DNA of 60,088 nt. Origin: CAYYED01 sp964470785. GTDB taxonomy: Bacteria > Patescibacteriota > Minisyncoccia > Minisyncoccales > PEYH01. This document shows, piece by piece, positions 17,208-26,349 of the stretch. The notes beneath the pieces are model-generated. The model did not search any database, had not been told where the DNA came from, and saw nothing but the letters and a program-made list of their open reading frames with translations. Position numbers and translations under genes: made by a program. The stretch lies in contig CAYYED010000045.1 of NCBI GenBank assembly GCA_964470785.1, positions 1 to 60,088 of the forward strand. The letters run 5' to 3'. Numbering within the stretch: position 1 is the stretch's first letter; every line of letters begins with the position of its first letter.

Positions 17208-17385
17208 GGTTCATTGGCTTCTGATTTAGCTCTGACCGAGGAGAACCCCTAGAGCCGGACGGGGCCCCTTTGCCCATTTCAACCTCGTTAAATTACCTCG
17301 GGGGCAGGGATGCGTTTCCGGCACAGAACTCCCATTTTCTCCCCGGTCTCTTTTCTTAGTACTTGGGGGAAGCTTAGCTTCCCCC
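17208..17385 (+). ncRNA. Candidate structured non-coding RNA
   Basis: Downstream of the promoter the sequence can fold into a rod. Stem 17234-17244 pairs with 17338-17348 (10 bp, one mismatch). A large internal loop follows, then GCCGGA (17254-17259) with TCCGGC (17317-17322), then 17268-17275 with 17302-17309. A perfect hairpin GGGGGAAGCT/AGCTTCCCCC (17365-17385) ends the region but lacks a T-run. The rod with a central bubble recalls 6S RNA; no family signature was recognised. Alternatively, the minus strand could be the decayed right end of an IS605/TnpB element. Confidence 0.3.
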
Positions 17386-17411
17386 ATCCAAACCTCTCCA
17401 ATCTTAAGCTC

Positions 17412-20096
17412 CTAAGTTTTGGCAGAGGTTTTTTGTTTTTGTTTAGAGACCCGGCTGGTTCTAAAAGAAATTTTTCCGTTTTTCGTTTCTAAAAATACGG
17501 TCTCGCCTTCCTTGATTTCTCCAATAACAATGCTTAAAGAAAGCGGGTCAAGTAAAAACTTTTGCACTGCTCTTTTCAACGGCCGAGCGCCCATGTTGGG
17601 ATTAAATCCTTTTTTGGCTAAAATTTCTTTTACTTGTTGTTCTACTTTTATCTTAATGCCTCTCTTTTCAAGACGTTTCCTCACTTTTTCCAACTCCAGC
17701 TCCACAATCTGCGCCACCTCTTTTTGGCCCAAATAATTGAAAATAATCACCTCGTCCAAGCGGTTTAAAAACTCCGGACTGAACCTTTCTTTTAATGCCT
17801 CGGTTACTTTGTCTTTTAATGACTCATAATTTTCGCCGGCATCTCCGACAAAACCCAGCGTTCCGGCTTTGGCAATATGCTCTGAACCTATGTTAGATGT
17901 CATAATAATAATACTGTTTTTGAAAGAAACCAACCGGCCTTTGGCATCGGTCAAACGGCCGTCATCAAGTATTTGCAAAAGAATATTAAAAACCTCGGGA
18001 TGAGCTTTTTCTATTTCATCTAAAAGAATAACACTATAAGGCCTGCGCCGCACTTTTTCTGTCAATTGCCCGGCCTCATCATAACCCACATATCCGGGAG
18101 GCGAACCAATCATTTTAGAAACGCTATGCTGTTCCATATATTCAGACATATCCAAGCGAACTAAAGCGTTCTCGTCATTAAATAAAAATTCTGCCAATGT
18201 CTTGGCTGTCTCGGTTTTTCCTACGCCCGTAGGCCCTAAAAAAATAAAAGAACCCATGGGTTTGTTTTCTTCAGCAATGCCGGCCCGACTTCTTCTAATA
18301 GCATTAGAAATAGCTTTAAGCGCAGGGTCTTGGCCAATCACTCGGCGAGAAAGCACTTTTTCCATTCTCCCTAATTTTTTGGCTTCTTCTTCTAATAGAT
18401 TGGTTACCGGAATGCCGGTCCAGCTGGAAACAACCTTGGCAATATCCTCTTCGGTTACTTCTTCTTTAAGCACTTGGTGTTTTTTTCTAAAATTTTTCAA
18501 ATCTCTTTCTTTTTTCTGGATTTCTTTCAAAATATCAGGAATTAAACCGTATTTAATTCTAGCTACTTTTTCTAAGTCACCTTCTCTCTGCGCTACCTCT
18601 GCTTCAAAATTAAGCTTATCTAAATCCTTTTTATATTTGCGCAAGTCCTTAATTAAGTCCCTTTCTGTTCTCCATTTTAATTCTATTTGCTTAAATTTTT
18701 CTTTAGCATCAGCCAAAGTCCTTTTACAAACAATTAACCGTTTTTTAGAGGCCTCGTCTCTTTCTTTTTTTAATGCTTCTTGTTCTATTTCCAATATTTG
18801 AATTTCTTTTTTCGCCTGTTCTACTTCTATAGGTTCTGATTCTATTTCCAAACGCAAACCGGAAGCGGCCTCGTCCATTAAATCCACGGCTTTATCGGGC
18901 AGAAACCTGTCGGTAATATAGCGGGCAGCCAATTCGGCCGCAGAAATTAAAGCAGGGTCTTTAATTTTTACGCCGTGATGAAGTTCATACTTCTCCTTGA
19001 TGCCCCGCAAAATGGCAATCGTCTCTTCAATCCCCGGCTCGCTGACGAAAACAGGCATAAATCTTCTTTCAAGAGCCGGGTCTCTTTCAATATGTCTTTG
19101 ATATTCTTTAAGAGTGGTTGCTCCAACAGCTCGAAGCTCTCCGCGCGCCAGGGCCGGCTTTAAAAGATTGGAAGCATCCATCGCGCCTTCAGCCGCACCG
19201 GCTCCCATTACCGTATGCAGTTCATCTATGAACAGAATATAACGTTCTTTGGCTTTGGTAATTTCTCTAATTAAGGCCTTTAAGCGCTGTTCAAATTCGC
19301 CGCGGTATTTAGTGCCGGCAATCAAAAGCCCTAAATCCAAAGAAATAATTTCTTTGCTTTTTAAACTTTCCGGCGCTTCTCCCTTAATAATGCGCTGGGC
19401 AAGGCCCTCAACAATAGCGGTTTTGCCAACGCCTGCCTCTCCGATGAGCACAGGATTATTTTTTGTTCTGCGGGATAAAACCTGAACCACTCTCCTAATT
19501 TCATTTTCCCTGCCAATTACCGGGTCTAATTTGCCTTCTTGAGCCATTTTAGTCAGGTTGCGGCAATATTTTTCCACTACCTGATATTTGGCTTCGGGAT
19601 TAGGGTCGGTAACTGTTTCGCCTCCCCTAATTTCTTCCAATTGTCCGGCAACGCTGTTATAATCCAATCCTTCTCCGGAAAAACTTTGTAAGATGTCCCG
19701 CGCCTCGCTCGGCACTTCAAAAAGAGCTAAAAACAGATGCTCTGCCGAAACAAACTGGTCTTTCATTTGAATGGCTTCTTTCTTGGCTCTTTCTAAAGCG
19801 CGCGCCATATCTTGGGTGAGATAAAACTGATTTTCCACCCGCATATTGCGGTCTTCATGAGGAGAAGAAATATTTTTTTTGTCTATGGCTTTATTGGTCT
19901 TGTCCCGTAGTTTCTGAATATCAATGTTTAGTTTGCGCAAAATAGTGGCTACTACGGTCTCTTCTTGAGAAAGCAAAGCAAACAGCAGGTGAGCAGTGTC
20001 AATTTGCTGCTGATTTTTTTTGCGGGCGATTTCTTGAGCCATAAAAATGGCTTGTTGGGCTCTTTGGGTAAATTCTCCGCCTGGATTTACAAACAT
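17412..20096 (-). CDS. clpB: ClpB disaggregase (Hsp100)
   Basis: This ATP-driven hexamer works with DnaK to dissolve aggregates. 894 residues: Clp N-domain repeats (about 1-145), AAA+ domain 1 with Walker A GEAGVGKT (about 214-221) and FIDELHTVMGAG, a roughly 120-residue coiled-coil middle domain (about 405-535) that separates ClpB from ClpA/ClpC, AAA+ domain 2 with GPTGVGKT (about 617) and ILLDEIEKAHPEVF, and the C-terminal D2-small domain. The pore loops KYRGEFEQR and GYVGYDEAG are present. No ClpP-binding IGF-type loop was noted. No Shine-Dalgarno site and no CIRCE element are seen upstream. Confidence 0.95.
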   Translation of the reverse strand: MFVNPGGEFTQRAQQAIFMAQEIARKKNQQQIDTAHLLFALLSQEETVVATILRKLNIDIQKLRDKTNKAIDKKNISSPHEDRNMRVENQFYLTQDMARALERAKKEAIQMKDQFVSAEHLFLALFEVPSEARDILQSFSGEGLDYNSVAGQLEEIRGGETVTDPNPEAKYQVVEKYCRNLTKMAQEGKLDPVIGRENEIRRVVQVLSRRTKNNPVLIGEAGVGKTAIVEGLAQRIIKGEAPESLKSKEIISLDLGLLIAGTKYRGEFEQRLKALIREITKAKERYILFIDELHTVMGAGAAEGAMDASNLLKPALARGELRAVGATTLKEYQRHIERDPALERRFMPVFVSEPGIEETIAILRGIKEKYELHHGVKIKDPALISAAELAARYITDRFLPDKAVDLMDEAASGLRLEIESEPIEVEQAKKEIQILEIEQEALKKERDEASKKRLIVCKRTLADAKEKFKQIELKWRTERDLIKDLRKYKKDLDKLNFEAEVAQREGDLEKVARIKYGLIPDILKEIQKKERDLKNFRKKHQVLKEEVTEEDIAKVVSSWTGIPVTNLLEEEAKKLGRMEKVLSRRVIGQDPALKAISNAIRRSRAGIAEENKPMGSFIFLGPTGVGKTETAKTLAEFLFNDENALVRLDMSEYMEQHSVSKMIGSPPGYVGYDEAGQLTEKVRRRPYSVILLDEIEKAHPEVFNILLQILDDGRLTDAKGRLVSFKNSIIIMTSNIGSEHIAKAGTLGFVGDAGENYESLKDKVTEALKERFSPEFLNRLDEVIIFNYLGQKEVAQIVELELEKVRKRLEKRGIKIKVEQQVKEILAKKGFNPNMGARPLKRAVQKFLLDPLSLSIVIGEIKEGETVFLETKNGKISFRTSRVSKQKQKTSAKT

Positions 20097-20207
20097 GTTT
20101 TTAAATTAAAATATAAAGTTTATTAATGGTCTGTACTTTCTATTTAAATATAAAAAATAAGCAAGGTCAACCACAAAATCGTGCCATTTTATTGGAACTT
20201 CTTTATT

Positions 20208-20224
20208 GGAACTTCGGAAGTTCC
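20208..20224. repeat. GGAACTTCGGAAGTTCC palindrome, upstream of clpB
   Basis: Preceded by a half copy ggaacttc (20195-20202) and followed by TGACGATCGTCA at 20244-20255. Nearby are four GTCATC hexamers (20324-20347) and a GGGGACTGTCCCC palindrome (about 20358-20370). The 325-bp gap 20097-20421 holds these elements and no gene. Confidence 0.8.
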
Positions 20225-20243
20225 GAAACCAGTATTACTTTTT

Positions 20244-20255
20244 TGACGATCGTCA
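20244..20255. repeat. TGACGATCGTCA palindrome
   Basis: Core of the family whose full 26-bp form is at 12181-12206. The right flank (TATTTGT) matches that copy and the left flank does not. Confidence 0.65.
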
Positions 20256-20421
20256 TATTTGTAACATTGTTTTTGTTCAAAATCGTACCCCAATAATCAG
20301 CCATACATCAGCCATACTTTTAGTCATCGTCATCGTCATCGTCATCGGTCCCTCCGAGGGGACTGTCCCCTTTTTTAAATATTGGTTGTCAGTTTTGTAG
20401 GTTATTGGTTGTTTAGCTAAT

Positions 20422-21687
20422 TTATCGTCGGTCTAAAGTGACTTGCTTGAGAATCTCCTGACCGTCTCGTAAGATTTTAAGCGTAACCTCGTCTCCGGGC
20501 TTATAACATACAATCACTTTTGTCAAAGAATTTTGCGCAGTCAATTTCTCTCCGTCAAATTCAAGAATAATATCATCTCTTTGAATGCTTGCCTTGGAGG
20601 CCGGGCTGTTGGCAAAAATTGCTTCGTCGGCTTTCTCCCCCATAGCGTCTCTGCCTACCCAAGCGCCATAATCCACCGGCAGATCATGGGCCCTGCCTAA
20701 TTCTTCGTTAATCATCGTATAATAAATTCCTAAAAAGGGATAAACAATTTCTCCATGCTCTTTTACTTGTTCAATGGCTCTTTTTGCCGTATTTACGGGC
20801 AAACTAAAGCCGATATTTTCCCCTCCCGTAGAGCGGGCCACATTAATACCAATTACCTCGCCTGCCAAATTTAAAAGCGGACCTCCTGAATTGCCCGGAT
20901 TAATTGCGACATCGGTTTGAATAACTCCTTCTAAGGCCTCTGTAACCCCGTCTCCGACGGCAACAATGTCCCTGCTTAGACCGGAAATCACTCCTACAGA
21001 AACAGTATTTTTCAATTCTCCCAAGGCATTGCCAATGGCAATCACGGTTTGTCCGGTTTGTAGAAGAGAAGAATCGCCCAGGTCTGCCGTAAGAAATGTT
21101 CTCCTTTCTTCTTCCAAATTTTCTTCTTGCACAATTTTTAATACGGCCAAATCATAAAAAGGATCTCTTGCCAGCACTTGTACTTGATACTTGGTTCCGT
21201 CGTTTAGAAATGCGGTATATTCCGCTGCTTCATCTGTTACTACGTGCTTATTGGTTAAAATCATTCCGTCTTGAGAAATAATAAATCCGGAACCGGCGCC
21301 TACCTGCTTTTTTTCTGTTCCTTCTTCGCGATACTGGGGAAACAGAAACCCAAAAGGGTCTTTAAGATAATATCGGGTCATAATAGGAACGTCTTTGGTG
21401 GCAATAATGCTTACTACGGCCGGAGAATATTTTTTTACTGCCTGAATAATTTTCTGTTCTTGGGTAGTTTGGGGAATATATTGGTCTTTGATGATTGTTT
21501 CTTTTTCTGCGGGCAAAACATCATATTGCTCAAACATCTCTGAAAATTTACCCTGCCAATAATATCCTGCAAGCAAAGCGCCAATGCCTCCTCCGACAAC
21601 GGCAGATAAAATTACAAAAAGCACCAAGAGTTCGACAAAGGGCCTTTTCTCCGGCTTATTAAATTTTTGTTCTTGTATTTCAAACAT
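20422..21687 (-). CDS. HtrA/DegP-type membrane-anchored serine protease with PDZ
   Basis: 421 residues. An N-terminal membrane anchor (about 20-45) places the protease outside the membrane. The trypsin-like domain carries the triad: His in LTNKHVVTDEA (about 144), Asp in DPFYDLAVLKI (about 177) and Ser in NPGNSGGPLLNL (about 264). One PDZ domain follows (about 320-415). It probably performs envelope protein quality control. The ATG directly follows the stop of the upstream kinase gene (TAA-ATG), so the two are translationally linked. Confidence 0.93.
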   Translation of the reverse strand: MFEIQEQKFNKPEKRPFVELLVLFVILSAVVGGGIGALLAGYYWQGKFSEMFEQYDVLPAEKETIIKDQYIPQTTQEQKIIQAVKKYSPAVVSIIATKDVPIMTRYYLKDPFGFLFPQYREEGTEKKQVGAGSGFIISQDGMILTNKHVVTDEAAEYTAFLNDGTKYQVQVLARDPFYDLAVLKIVQEENLEEERRTFLTADLGDSSLLQTGQTVIAIGNALGELKNTVSVGVISGLSRDIVAVGDGVTEALEGVIQTDVAINPGNSGGPLLNLAGEVIGINVARSTGGENIGFSLPVNTAKRAIEQVKEHGEIVYPFLGIYYTMINEELGRAHDLPVDYGAWVGRDAMGEKADEAIFANSPASKASIQRDDIILEFDGEKLTAQNSLTKVIVCYKPGDEVTLKILRDGQEILKQVTLDRR

Positions 21688-22059
21688 TTAATTAAATAAA
21701 TTAAGAATGTGGGGAATAAAAATAAATCCGGCAACAAAAGCAGCAGCCAGAACTAAAAGAAGCACTGCTCCGGCCGCTAAATCCTTAATTTTTCTAATTT
21801 GAATATTATGATTTCCATCAATTAAATTAGTAGTTCTTTCTACTTGGGTATTCAGTGCTTCCATCCCCAACACCGAAAGAGTGGTTAAAACAATGATTGC
21901 TCTTTCTGCTAAAGTAAGGGGGAAATAAAACATAAAGAAAAGGACAATGATGGTAATGATCGCTCCTACCCTAAAGGTTGGCTCTTCTTTGGCGGCAATC
22001 CAAAGCCCGGAAATGGCTACTTGAAAACTTTTATAAAGCCGTTTAATTATCTGTATCAT
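21688..22059 (-). CDS. dgkA: DgkA-family diacylglycerol or undecaprenol kinase
   Basis: About 123 residues with three membrane helices. The family signature is visible as LGMEALNTQVERTTNLID followed by IRKIKDLAAGAVLL. These residues form the active site at the membrane surface. In Gram-positive-like cells this family recycles undecaprenol, so lipid-carrier recycling is likely. The start is taken as ATG at 22059; a TTG at 22068 would add three residues. It overlaps the end of the glycosyltransferase gene and abuts the htrA start. Confidence 0.88.
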   Translation of the reverse strand: MIQIIKRLYKSFQVAISGLWIAAKEEPTFRVGAIITIIVLFFMFYFPLTLAERAIIVLTTLSVLGMEALNTQVERTTNLIDGNHNIQIRKIKDLAAGAVLLLVLAAAFVAGFIFIPHILNLFN

Positions 22060-22762
22060 GGTTTCCAAAATTATAATAAAAAATATTTTTCTTTATCGGT
22101 CCAAAGAGAGTGGTATAAATATCACCAAGAACTATCTGAAAAAAATAAGTTCTTAAAAACCAATTGTTCCGCTGAAACCTTCTTGTAGAAACAAAAACTT
22201 GAACAGACTTTATCAGTCGATATTTTCTGTGTTTAGCCAATCGTCTCACATAATCCAAATCCTCCATGAAAACAATTTCCTCATTAAAGCCCTCGATTTT
22301 TTGATGAGCTCCCTTTTTTACTAAAAGAGCCATTGAACCGTGTTTCCAAAAACTAAAGAGCAACCTTATAGGATAATTATAGAAAACATCAAATAAAAAA
22401 TTCTCCCAAAACTCTCCATTTATAGGATATAGCAAAAAGGCGGCTCCATCAAGACCCCTCTCTGAAAATTCTTTAACAGCTTTTTGTAAAAAATCTTTTG
22501 GCAAAACAATGTCCGCATCTGCAAATAAAAGCAGATTATTACTTGCTGCCTTGGCTCCGTTGTTTCTTCCCTGTGATAAATTTCCGCCCTTGATCACTCT
22601 GTATCCAAAACTCCGGGCAATTTCTCTTGTTTTATCTTGAGAATCGGCATCAGCCACGATAATTTCTATCTCTTCTTGATTAAAATTTTGCTCTTTTATA
22701 GATTGAAGCAGTCGGGGAAGATATTTTTCTTCATTTAAAGTCGGAATAATTACGCTAAGCAT
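22043..22762 (-). CDS. Family 2 glycosyltransferase
   Basis: The 239-residue protein has a GT-A fold. The N-terminal SVIIPTLNEEKYLPRLLQSI, the VADADSQDKTREIA loop and the DXD-like metal site in LLFADADIVLPKDF (about 93-106) identify GT2. No membrane helices are evident apart from a weak C-terminal segment. It likely adds a sugar to a lipid or polysaccharide; donor and acceptor are unknown. It overlaps dgkA and lies 14 bp from the glycosidase-like gene, so the run is probably an envelope-glycan operon. Confidence 0.88.
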   Translation of the reverse strand: MLSVIIPTLNEEKYLPRLLQSIKEQNFNQEEIEIIVADADSQDKTREIARSFGYRVIKGGNLSQGRNNGAKAASNNLLLFADADIVLPKDFLQKAVKEFSERGLDGAAFLLYPINGEFWENFLFDVFYNYPIRLLFSFWKHGSMALLVKKGAHQKIEGFNEEIVFMEDLDYVRRLAKHRKYRLIKSVQVFVSTRRFQRNNWFLRTYFFQIVLGDIYTTLFGPIKKNIFYYNFGNHDTDN

Positions 22763-22776
22763 AACATCAATAATTT

Positions 22777-23775
22777 CTAATTTTTAAACAAGGTTCTTGC
22801 TTCATTCCAAATTTCGGGCTGATTTTGAACCTCTTTCATCCAATACCACCATTCCGCTCCCCAAAGATAAAAAGTTTCGTGCCCGGTTCTGCCGGCAAAA
22901 TCAATAATTTCCTTAAAAATTTCCAAATTCATTGTTTTCCCTTGCTCCTCTAAAGGAGAATCGTATAAGAGTTTCGGGCCCCATGGCTCTGCTTGAAGTT
23001 CGGTGCAAATAACTTCTTTGTCAAATACTTTGTCTATAATCCATGCCTTTCTATTATAAAAAACCGAAGGAAAAGGGTAAGTAAAATACATCTTTAATTC
23101 ACTAACCCATACTTTTTTATAAAGAGTATGACCAACAATGTCTCCTGTTCTTGCTGCTCGAAACCACAAAGGAAACTCTCCGCTTTCTGTTATCACTACC
23201 GGTCGGTTCTGCTCATCTAATGATTTTACCAAATTAATTTCTTTTTGCAACAGTTCTTTATCGGGCAGGGGACATTCTCCGAACGAAAAAAAGGGCTCAT
23301 TTTCTACTTGCCATTTTTGTATCGCGTCATTGTCGCGATATCTTATAATAATTTGCTCTATTAATGATAAAAGCTCCTGATTCTGTTCGTCTTGGGGTAG
23401 TTCTTTCGCCCACTGGGGAATTTGGCATTCCGGCCAGCGAGGAACTTTTCTACCAAAAACCAAAGTAATTTTCGCTCCTCTTTTCCCTGCTTCTTCAATT
23501 TGCCAATCCATATCAGAAAAATCATATTGCTCTTTTTCTTTTTCTACCATGTCCCAGTAAATAATAAGATGAAGTTGCTTTGCTTTTAAATCGTCCAAAA
23601 TAGCCAAATAATTCTCTTTCCAATTTAAGCCCATTAGCTCGGAATGTTTTTGGGAAAAAACTACGCCCCAATTTATTTCTTCTGCCGGAGTTGGCTTGCC
23701 TACAAAAAAGAAACAAAAGAGCCCTAAAAGCATTGTCAGAATTGTAAGCACTATAATTTTAATCCATTTTTTCAT
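22777..23775 (-). CDS. Membrane-anchored clan GH-A glycoside hydrolase-like protein
   Basis: 332 residues. An N-terminal signal anchor (about 5-28) precedes a TIM-barrel domain. WQVENEPFFSFGE (about 153) gives the acid/base Glu after the strand-4 Asn-Glu pair. ICTELQAEPWGP (about 256) gives the likely nucleophile Glu. Both are where clan GH-A enzymes (GH5/GH39/GH42-like) have them. The family within the clan cannot be named from sequence alone. It probably acts outside the membrane on a glycan, next to a GT2 gene and a GH1 gene. Confidence 0.72.
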   Translation of the reverse strand: MKKWIKIIVLTILTMLLGLFCFFFVGKPTPAEEINWGVVFSQKHSELMGLNWKENYLAILDDLKAKQLHLIIYWDMVEKEKEQYDFSDMDWQIEEAGKRGAKITLVFGRKVPRWPECQIPQWAKELPQDEQNQELLSLIEQIIIRYRDNDAIQKWQVENEPFFSFGECPLPDKELLQKEINLVKSLDEQNRPVVITESGEFPLWFRAARTGDIVGHTLYKKVWVSELKMYFTYPFPSVFYNRKAWIIDKVFDKEVICTELQAEPWGPKLLYDSPLEEQGKTMNLEIFKEIIDFAGRTGHETFYLWGAEWWYWMKEVQNQPEIWNEARTLFKN

Positions 23776-23787
23776 AATATTCTTTAA

Positions 23788-23882
23788 TTCTCCCCCTCCT
23801 TCTTCCCCTTCAAAGAGGGGGAGGATGAAAAGAGGCCCCCACCCCCTTCCTTCTCCTCCTTGAAGGAGGGAGAGAATAAAGG
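23788..23882. repeat. GGGGGAGG palindromic dispersed repeats, two units
   Basis: CCCCTTCAAAGAGGGGGAGG and CTCCTTGAAGGAGGGAGAG units fill the gap between the glycosidase and transporter genes. Confidence 0.75.
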
Positions 23883-23895
23883 AAGGGAAGGAATG

Positions 23896-24870
23896 TTAAC
23901 TTATATTTAGTAAAAATAATCCTATTACTATCAAAACAATGGCAAATACTTTTTGAAATAAGATGGGAAGGGTAAACCTCTCTTCCAAAAATTGAGGGAA
24001 TTTTACAGAAATAAAGCAAGTAAAAACCAAAAGAAAAGCATATCTTACTCCTTCTAAAGCATTAATAAATGCTAAGTGCATCGCCGGAACCAAAAAAATT
24101 GCTAAATTCTGCAAAATTACTGCCAACCCGCCCAATAGCTGGCCCAGAAGAAACAATATTAAGATTTTTGGCTTTTTCGGCATCGGTTTTGCCTGTTCTG
24201 ACACGGGCATTGTTGCAGGCCCCTTGATATTCTCCCCTGTTTTTTTGGAGAAAATTTCTTTTCTTACCTCTTTAGAAAAAAGAAATAAACAAGCCACAGG
24301 GATGCCGATTAAACGAATCCAAAAAAGACCGGAAATAAATGGCTGCTCAAGATAAACAATTTTTGTCGTAGTAAAACTTAAGGCAAATAAAAAGCCGGTT
24401 AAAGCAGCCAATCCTAAGCTGCTTTTGGTAATAAATTGCCCTTTTTTGGCATTAATAAGTACGGTGCCGGCAATTAAGAACAAAAAAGAAATAATTTTTA
24501 AAGATGTAAAGGACCCTATCTCTTGTCGCTGCAAAAAAGCGAAAAGATAACTTAAACCCAAAGTAAAAAGAGGAAGCATTCCTCCGATAGCAGGAATTAC
24601 CCGGGAGACCTCGGACCTTCTTAACGCCTCAAACAAAGAAAGCAAGGCAAAAATCCAGAGGGCTCCGGATAAAGAAGCAATAGTTATTATAACGGCATTG
24701 GGAACTTCAACTCCAAAAGGAATCAATAAAAAGACAAGAACGCTTAAGACAGCGATATAAAAAGCATAAGTTTGGGGCTTCAATCGGGGGCCGCTTAGTA
24801 AAAACTTATCTATAATGGAAGTAGCGGCTAAAAGAAAATAGGCAAGAATGGTGATAAAAACCCATGTCAT
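23896..24870 (-). CDS. EamA/DMT-type multispanning transporter
   Basis: This 324-residue very hydrophobic protein has about ten membrane helices in two repeats, as in the EamA drug/metabolite transporter family. The first half (LAYFLLAATSIIDKFLLSG) and the segment ALRRSEVSRVIPAIGGMLP, with its conserved helix-3/4 pattern, support this. A polar Lys-rich loop (about 205-225) separates the halves. The substrate is unknown; the carbohydrate genes on both sides hint at sugar-linked transport, which is inference only. Confidence 0.75.
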   Translation of the reverse strand: MTWVFITILAYFLLAATSIIDKFLLSGPRLKPQTYAFYIAVLSVLVFLLIPFGVEVPNAVIITIASLSGALWIFALLSLFEALRRSEVSRVIPAIGGMLPLFTLGLSYLFAFLQRQEIGSFTSLKIISFLFLIAGTVLINAKKGQFITKSSLGLAALTGFLFALSFTTTKIVYLEQPFISGLFWIRLIGIPVACLFLFSKEVRKEIFSKKTGENIKGPATMPVSEQAKPMPKKPKILILFLLGQLLGGLAVILQNLAIFLVPAMHLAFINALEGVRYAFLLVFTCFISVKFPQFLEERFTLPILFQKVFAIVLIVIGLFLLNIS

Positions 24871-24883
24871 AAATTTTTATCCA

Positions 24884-26056
24884 TTAAACTAATTTATTAT
24901 TTTGACAAATATTGGCATATTGATAAGCGCTTGGCCGGGGCTTTCTTTTTAATGTTTGATAGTCAATTTCTATTAAGCCAAACTTTGAGGCAAAGCCATC
25001 GGCCCATTCAAAATTGTCCATCAATGACCAATAAAAATATCCGCCTACGTTTGCCCCTTCTTCTACGGCCTTGTGAATGCTTTTAAGAGAGCTTTCAATA
25101 AACCAAGAGCGGTGCTTATCTTGTGCATCAGCCAAGCCGTTTTCTGTGATATAAATTGGCTTATTGTATTGCTCTGACTCTTTTAAAACATTATAAATTC
25201 CTTCCGGGTAAAGCTCCCAACCCATGTCTGAAACAACCTTATTTTCGTTTCTTAAAAGCCAAGGAAATTTTATTTTATTATGAAAATAATAATTTAGCCC
25301 GATGAAATCAAGTTCTTTTTTAACTTGATTTAAAAAATATCTATTTATGAACCAAGAAGCTATTTTTACAGAAATCTGATGAAGAAAAAATCTATTGTAT
25401 GATTCAAAAAGAATATTATTTTTGGCAATCCCTACCAAAGTTTCTTTTTCTTTGCCGTGAAAGGCCTGATAAACTTTTTTATGGGCTAAAATAAAATTTT
25501 TAATAACTTTGAAATATAAGAAAGGGCTTTTCTTTTGAGGAGGCCACTTGGCTTCTATATAGGCGCATCCTGCATAAACCATGGGCTCATTAATGGTAAT
25601 CCAAAAATCAACCAAATCTTTATATTCCTCAAGCATTGCTTCTGCGTATCTCTGAAAGTATTGAATTGTTTTTTTATTGGCAAATCCTCCGATTTCTGCC
25701 ACCCATTGGGGTAAAGTAAAATGATGCAAGGTAACCATTGCTTTAACTCCTCTCTGCTTAAGCGCTTTTAAAACTTCTCTATAGTGTTCTATTTCGGCTT
25801 TGTTAAATTCGCCTTGTTTCGGTTCAATGCGCGCCCACTCAATGGAAAAACGATGAGCATTCTGATTAAGCTCTTTTAACAAGTCAAAGTCCTGCTTAAA
25901 GCGATTATAATGGTCGCAGGCAATTCCGGCCGGGCCGTGCCCTTTTTTGGGCGGACTTATTTCCCAATCAGAAAACTTGTTTCCGCCCTCTACTTGATAA
26001 GCAGAGGTGGCGCTTCCCCATAAAAAATTTTTAGGAAACTTTATTTCCTTTTTCAT
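24884..26056 (-). CDS. Family GH1 beta-glycosidase
   Basis: 390 residues, somewhat shorter than the usual 440-470. The N-terminal FPKNFLWGSATSAYQVEGG is the GH1 signature. The acid/base Glu is in FWITINEPMVYAG (about 155) and the nucleophile in PIYITENGLAD (about 305). The aglycone motif FYWSLMDNFEWADGF is intact. No signal peptide, so it is cytosolic. It probably hydrolyses beta-glucosides or similar. The shortening lies in the middle loops, not in the catalytic motifs. No Shine-Dalgarno site. Confidence 0.93.
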   Translation of the reverse strand: MKKEIKFPKNFLWGSATSAYQVEGGNKFSDWEISPPKKGHGPAGIACDHYNRFKQDFDLLKELNQNAHRFSIEWARIEPKQGEFNKAEIEHYREVLKALKQRGVKAMVTLHHFTLPQWVAEIGGFANKKTIQYFQRYAEAMLEEYKDLVDFWITINEPMVYAGCAYIEAKWPPQKKSPFLYFKVIKNFILAHKKVYQAFHGKEKETLVGIAKNNILFESYNRFFLHQISVKIASWFINRYFLNQVKKELDFIGLNYYFHNKIKFPWLLRNENKVVSDMGWELYPEGIYNVLKESEQYNKPIYITENGLADAQDKHRSWFIESSLKSIHKAVEEGANVGGYFYWSLMDNFEWADGFASKFGLIEIDYQTLKRKPRPSAYQYANICQNNKLV

Positions 26057-26219
26057 AATTTTTTTGCTCTTGCCGGTTTTATCTTTTTATTATCGCAGAT
26101 TTTTTAAATTTTTCCTAATAAATTTTCCCGACAACAAAACAAAAAACAATGGATGGGGGAGGCCAGCCCTCCCCCGGCCACTTAATTCAATCATCTGTCT
26201 CTTCAGCAGCCCTTTTTGC

Positions 26220-26259
26220 CGATACTAACATTTCTACGATCGTAGAAATGTTAGTATCG
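26220..26259. repeat. Perfect 40-bp palindrome downstream of hpt
   Basis: All 40 bases are self-complementary around CTACGATCGTAG, with outer arms CGATACTAAC. An imperfect copy lies at 27197-27236 on the other side of hpt. The rest of the gap 26057-26349 holds no gene. Confidence 0.9.
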
Positions 26260-26301
26260 TTAAATATTTAGATATTTTTGCAAGGTTAATAAAACTAAAA
26301 A

Positions 26302-26334
26302 GGCGGAGCCTTGTTGCAGACTCCGTGCTACTAA
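26302..26334 (-). terminator. Possible weak terminator after hpt
   Basis: On the minus strand CGGAG and CTCCG pair across a 12-nt loop and are followed by CCTTTTTAG. The stem is short, so confidence is low. Confidence 0.4.
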
Positions 26335-26349
26335 ATAAAAATGAAGGGC

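Noticed and set aside
17208..17385. RNase P RNA, SRP RNA or tmRNA
   Set aside because: The conserved cores (GAGGAAAGTCC, the SRP GGAAG/AGCA loop, and the tmRNA ends) are not found.
18202..18801. 199-residue open frame antisense to clpB
   Set aside because: Shadow of the clpB coding frame; composition follows the antisense codon pattern.
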